A stretch of DNA of 64,000 nt, from positions 2,480,001 through 2,544,000 of the forward strand of contig OY729430.1 of NCBI GenBank assembly GCA_963422415.1. The letters are read 5' to 3'. The translations under genes and the position numbers were made by a program. Of this stretch, positions 60,999 through 64,000 are shown one piece after another (within the stretch, counting starts at the first letter, position 1; every line of letters begins with the position of its first letter). A model generated the notes under the pieces. It was not told the origin of the DNA. It saw only the letters and a list, made by a program, of their open reading frames with translations, and did no database searches. Origin of the DNA: Bin34 sp963422415. GTDB taxonomy: Bacteria; Chloroflexota; Anaerolineae; Caldilineales; Caldilineaceae.

Positions 60999-63917
60999 TT
61001 AGGGGCAGACCAGCACATCGTTCCAATATTCGCCCTCGAGCATATGCGCGGGTAGGCAAATCAAAGGGTTGTCGTACATGTACAGCTTTCGCAATTGGAG
61101 AAGGTCGGCAAAGAGACCCACCGGTAGCGTAGCCAAGTAGTTGTTTCTCAATTCCAGCGTTTGCAGTTCGGAGAGGCCGGCAAAGAGATCTTCAGGTAGC
61201 GCAGCCAGTTGGTTGAAACTCAGATCCAGCATTTGCAGTTCGGAGAGGCCGGCAAAGAGATCTTCAGGCAGCGCAGCCAGTTGGTTGGAACTCAGATACA
61301 GCGTTTGTAGTTCGGAGAGACCCGCGAAGGCATTCGGCGGCAGATCAGCCAATCTGTTGCGGAGCAGATCCAATCTGCGCAAAGCCGTGAGGTCGGCAAA
61401 GAGATCTTCAGGCAGCGCAGCCAGTTGATTGGAACTCAGATACAGCGTTTGCAGTTCGGAGAGACCCGCGAGGAGATCTTCAGGCAGCGCAGCCAGTTGA
61501 TTGGAACTCAGATACAGCGTTTGCAGTTCGGAGAGACCCGCGAGGAGATCTTCAGGCAGCGCAGCCAGTTGGTTGGAACTCAGATCCAGCGTTTGCAATT
61601 CGGAGAGACCCGCGAGGAGATCTTCAGGCAGCGCAGCCAGTTGGTTGGAACTCAGATCCAGCGTTTGCAATTCGGAGAGACCCGCGAGGAGATCTTCAGG
61701 CAGCGCAGCCAGTTGGTTGGAACTCAGATCCAGCGTTTGCAGTTCGGAGAGGCCCGCGAAGAGATCCGCTGGCACTGCAGCTAGTTGGTTGGAACTCAGA
61801 TCCAGCGTTTGCAGTTCGGAGAGACCCGCGAGGAGATCTTCAGGCAGCGCAGCCAGTTGGTTGGAACTCAGATCCAGCGTTTGCAGTTCGGAGAGGCCCG
61901 CGAAGAGATCCGCTGGCACTGCAGACAGTTGATTGTGGCCCAGCTCCAGCGTTTGCAATCTGGAGAGATCGGCGAAAAAATCCGCTGGCAGCGTATTCAG
62001 TCGGTTGAAGCGCAGATCCAGTGTCTGCAGTTTGGAGAGATCGGCGAAGAGACCTGCCGGCACTGCAGCCAGTGAGTTGTAGTCTATCTCGCTGGAGTGA
62101 AAGGCCCTCGGATCCCGAGGACCCAAAATCAGCGACTGCAGGTCTGTCAGACCTGCAAAAAGACCGGGCGGCAGCGTATCCAGTTGCTCGCTGTACAGTG
62201 TCAGCGATTGCAGTGCAGCCAAGTCCATAAAAAGATCGGACGGCAGCACGCTTAGGTTCAAAAGGGACACTTCCAGCGACTGCAGGTCTGTCAGACCTGC
62301 AAAAAGACCGGGCGGCAGCGTATCCAGTTGCTCGCTGTGCAGTGTCAGCGATTGCAGTGCAGCCAAGTCCATAAAAAGATCGGACGGCAGCGCGCTTAGG
62401 TTGGAAAGGAACAGCTTCATCGATTGCAGATCCCTCAAGCCGGTGAAAAGGTTGGACGGCAGCATGCGCGGGTTCGGCAGGGAAGGCTCCACCCACAGCC
62501 ATATGGCATCGTGAGCGTAACGGTCTATAAGGGGAGAAGGCGACCGCGGGGAAAAGGAAGGAATGGCATCAATGTCGTACAGTTCCAGCGATTGCAGGGC
62601 GGCCAGGTCGGAGAAAAGACCCGACGGCAGGGCAGCGGCAAAGTTGTACAGTTCCAGCGACTGCAGGGCGGTCAGGTCGGAGAAAAGACCCGACGGCAGG
62701 GTACCAGCAATGTTGTACAGTTCCAGCCATTGCAGGGCGGCCAGGTCGGAGAAAAGACCCGACGGCAGGACGGTCACGTGGGGAATGAACAGTTCCAGCG
62801 ATTGCAAATCCGACTGATCGGCGAAGAGATCCGATGGCAGGACGGTCACGTGGGGAATGAACAGTTCCAGCGATTGCAAATCCGACTGATCGGCGAAGAG
62901 ATCCGGCGGCAGGGCCGTCATGGCACTGCTGAACAGATGCAGCTCTTGCAGTTGGGAGAGCCCAGTGAAAAGACTTGGTGGCAAGGCTGTCAGATCGAGA
63001 TTATGCTCCATTATGCGAGGACCGCCGCGTCCAGTACCCAACCACAGCTGCTGCAGACTAGCAAGGGGTACGAAGAGATTCTCAGGCAGAACAGTCAACC
63101 GGGTATAGCGCAAATGCAGGGTGTGCAGGTGGTCTAGCCCAACAAACGACTCGGGTGCTAGAGTCGTCAGTTCGGTGAAGTTCAGATTCAAGGTGTGCAG
63201 CCGGGAGAGACCGGCGAAAAGGCCCACTGGCAGAGTGGTGAGTCTGCTGTATCTTAGATCCAAGCTATGCAAGACCGTAAGCCCAGTAAAGAGATCGGAT
63301 GGCAGGGTAGGCGCGGTGCTGTACAGCTTCAGCGTTTGCAGGGCGGTCAGGTCAGAGAAAAGGCTGGCTGGTACGGTGTCAACGCTGTGCAGCTTCAGCG
63401 TTTGCAGTCCGGAGAGGCCCGCGAAGGCATTCGGCGGCAGATCGGCCAATCTGTTGCGGAGCAGATCCAATCTGCGCAAAGCCGTGAGTCCAGCGAAGAG
63501 ATTCGGGGGCAGAGCAGTCAAGTTGTTATCCCTCAGATCCAAGCTGTGCAAGGCTGTGAGCCCGGCAAAATCACCGGTCTGTAGGACGCGCAGGCTCCTT
63601 CCTCTCAGATTCAAAGCAACAATGGCCGACAGGTGTGCCGGAGTGATCTGGGCGCAGACCAGGCCGGTCTGCGCCTCCAGTGCATTCACTATCCCTTGCG
63701 TGCGTCCATGCAGAGGACCGGTGCCACATCCCTCTTCGTCCGTGAACCGGACCGGGGTCACCGTAGCTGTCTGTTCCCCCTTGGGGTTGTCTGCATAGAA
63801 TGCCACTCCGTCCGATCCCAAAGTCAAGTCCAGGCTGTGCTCCGCCGGATCGGACCACTCCAGACTCATGCCCAAGTACAGCGACACCACCAACATCCAC
63901 CGCATGTACACTTGCAT
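60999..63917 (-). CDS. Second large leucine-rich repeat protein, probably exported
   Basis: This 972-residue protein starts at the ATG at 63917 after CGGAGGTGG. The N-terminus (MQVYMRWMLVVSLYLGMSLE) is a probable but weak signal peptide. A short segment (LTLGSDGVAFYAD) and the cap CGTGPLHGRTQGIVNALEAQTG match the end of the shared domain and the cap of the other LRR protein; the front half of that domain is missing. About thirty LRRs of 22-24 residues follow. The middle ones are diverse (LPSDLFMDLAALQSL), and the C-terminal third is a run of almost identical LPEDLLAGLSELQTLDLSSN units. A capping segment with two cysteines (ICLPAHML, VLVCP) ends the protein, as in secreted LRR proteins. Ligand unknown. 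Confidence 0.88.
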   Translation of the reverse strand: MQVYMRWMLVVSLYLGMSLEWSDPAEHSLDLTLGSDGVAFYADNPKGEQTATVTPVRFTDEEGCGTGPLHGRTQGIVNALEAQTGLVCAQITPAHLSAIVALNLRGRSLRVLQTGDFAGLTALHSLDLRDNNLTALPPNLFAGLTALRRLDLLRNRLADLPPNAFAGLSGLQTLKLHSVDTVPASLFSDLTALQTLKLYSTAPTLPSDLFTGLTVLHSLDLRYSRLTTLPVGLFAGLSRLHTLNLNFTELTTLAPESFVGLDHLHTLHLRYTRLTVLPENLFVPLASLQQLWLGTGRGGPRIMEHNLDLTALPPSLFTGLSQLQELHLFSSAMTALPPDLFADQSDLQSLELFIPHVTVLPSDLFADQSDLQSLELFIPHVTVLPSGLFSDLAALQWLELYNIAGTLPSGLFSDLTALQSLELYNFAAALPSGLFSDLAALQSLELYDIDAIPSFSPRSPSPLIDRYAHDAIWLWVEPSLPNPRMLPSNLFTGLRDLQSMKLFLSNLSALPSDLFMDLAALQSLTLHSEQLDTLPPGLFAGLTDLQSLEVSLLNLSVLPSDLFMDLAALQSLTLYSEQLDTLPPGLFAGLTDLQSLILGPRDPRAFHSSEIDYNSLAAVPAGLFADLSKLQTLDLRFNRLNTLPADFFADLSRLQTLELGHNQLSAVPADLFAGLSELQTLDLSSNQLAALPEDLLAGLSELQTLDLSSNQLAAVPADLFAGLSELQTLDLSSNQLAALPEDLLAGLSELQTLDLSSNQLAALPEDLLAGLSELQTLDLSSNQLAALPEDLLAGLSELQTLYLSSNQLAALPEDLLAGLSELQTLYLSSNQLAALPEDLFADLTALRRLDLLRNRLADLPPNAFAGLSELQTLYLSSNQLAALPEDLFAGLSELQMLDLSFNQLAALPEDLFAGLSELQTLELRNNYLATLPVGLFADLLQLRKLYMYDNPLICLPAHMLEGEYWNDVLVCP
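61130..61925 (-). repeat. 72-bp tandem LRR-coding repeats in the second LRR gene
   Basis: About eleven 72-base units encode LPEDLLAGLSELQTLDLSSN-type repeats; neighbouring units from about 61430 to 61780 are almost identical in DNA. A longer block (NRLADLPPNAFAGLS with its flanking unit) also occurs twice, here and near 63420-63480, showing duplication of larger pieces within the gene. Confidence 0.85.
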
Positions 63918-64000
63918 TGTCCACCTCCGAGACGTCGCTGGTCCCAAGGCTGGAAGATCTCCTGGAGACTGGTCTACGTCGCCTTGCCAGAGTGTTACGA

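Noticed and set aside
61130..61925. Regular 72-bp repeats considered as a CRISPR array
   Set aside because: The units are contiguous without unique spacers, are in frame with a leucine-rich repeat protein, and no cas genes are present.

Overview
The window reads as a chromosomal segment of a moderately GC-rich, free-living or host-associated bacterium, most likely a Chloroflexota member (Anaerolineae/Caldilinea-like). The pointers are a UPF0182 membrane protein, a second EF-G-like factor, an RhaI/RhaEW-type rhamnose pathway, lipoproteins, phytanoyl-dioxygenase and Gfo/Idh/MocA enzymes, and large exported leucine-rich-repeat (LRR) and fibronectin-type repeat proteins of the kind reported from sponge-associated bacteria. 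The assignment is inference; no rRNA or other universal marker settles it.

Region 1-13 kb is mostly housekeeping: a processive GT2 glycosyltransferase cut by the window edge, an EF-G paralogue and a SIS-domain sugar isomerase sharing a symmetric divergent promoter, a lipoprotein, TrmI, a GT-B glycosyltransferase, UPF0182, and a serS - tRNA-Ser(UGA) - tRNA-Ser(GCU) - tRNA-Arg(GCG) cluster on one strand. Region 13.5-22.5 kb is cell envelope: an exported LysM/SH3/HExxH protein, then an ArnC/ArnE/ArnT-like trio (GT2, small flippase, membrane sugar transferase) and an inverted, partly decayed second copy of the flippase/transferase pair.

Region 22.5-45.5 kb is carbohydrate metabolism. It holds a sugar ABC importer without its ATPase and a GH42 beta-galactosidase, then an L-rhamnose operon on the minus strand (rhaB, rhaI, class II aldolase, rhaEW, rhaM, an arabinose/fucose-isomerase-like protein, a PhyH oxygenase). 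Uma2 and an arsR with a wrecked arsM follow, then a Gfo/Idh/MocA - SMP-30 - dehydrogenase operon. Between the importer and the rhamnose operon (28.1-30.7 kb) sits a replicon-maintenance-like module: a ParA-like protein with a ruined Walker A motif, a small basic partner, a Xer-type tyrosine recombinase and, just upstream of it, a 28-bp site with the 11+6+11 layout of dif.

Region 45.5-51.4 kb is a six-gene minus-strand operon (two zinc-type dehydrogenases, a TIM-barrel isomerase, an OMP-decarboxylase-like lyase, a LarA-type racemase, an SDR) that looks like an unassigned sugar-acid or polyol pathway. Region 52.9-64 kb contains three very large minus-strand genes: an exported LRR protein, an M23/SH3/fibronectin-III protein and a second LRR protein. 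They share a domain I cannot assign to a known family and carry internal repeats that are nearly identical at DNA level. The strongest leads are the Xer/dif-like module and the LRR-M23-LRR cluster.
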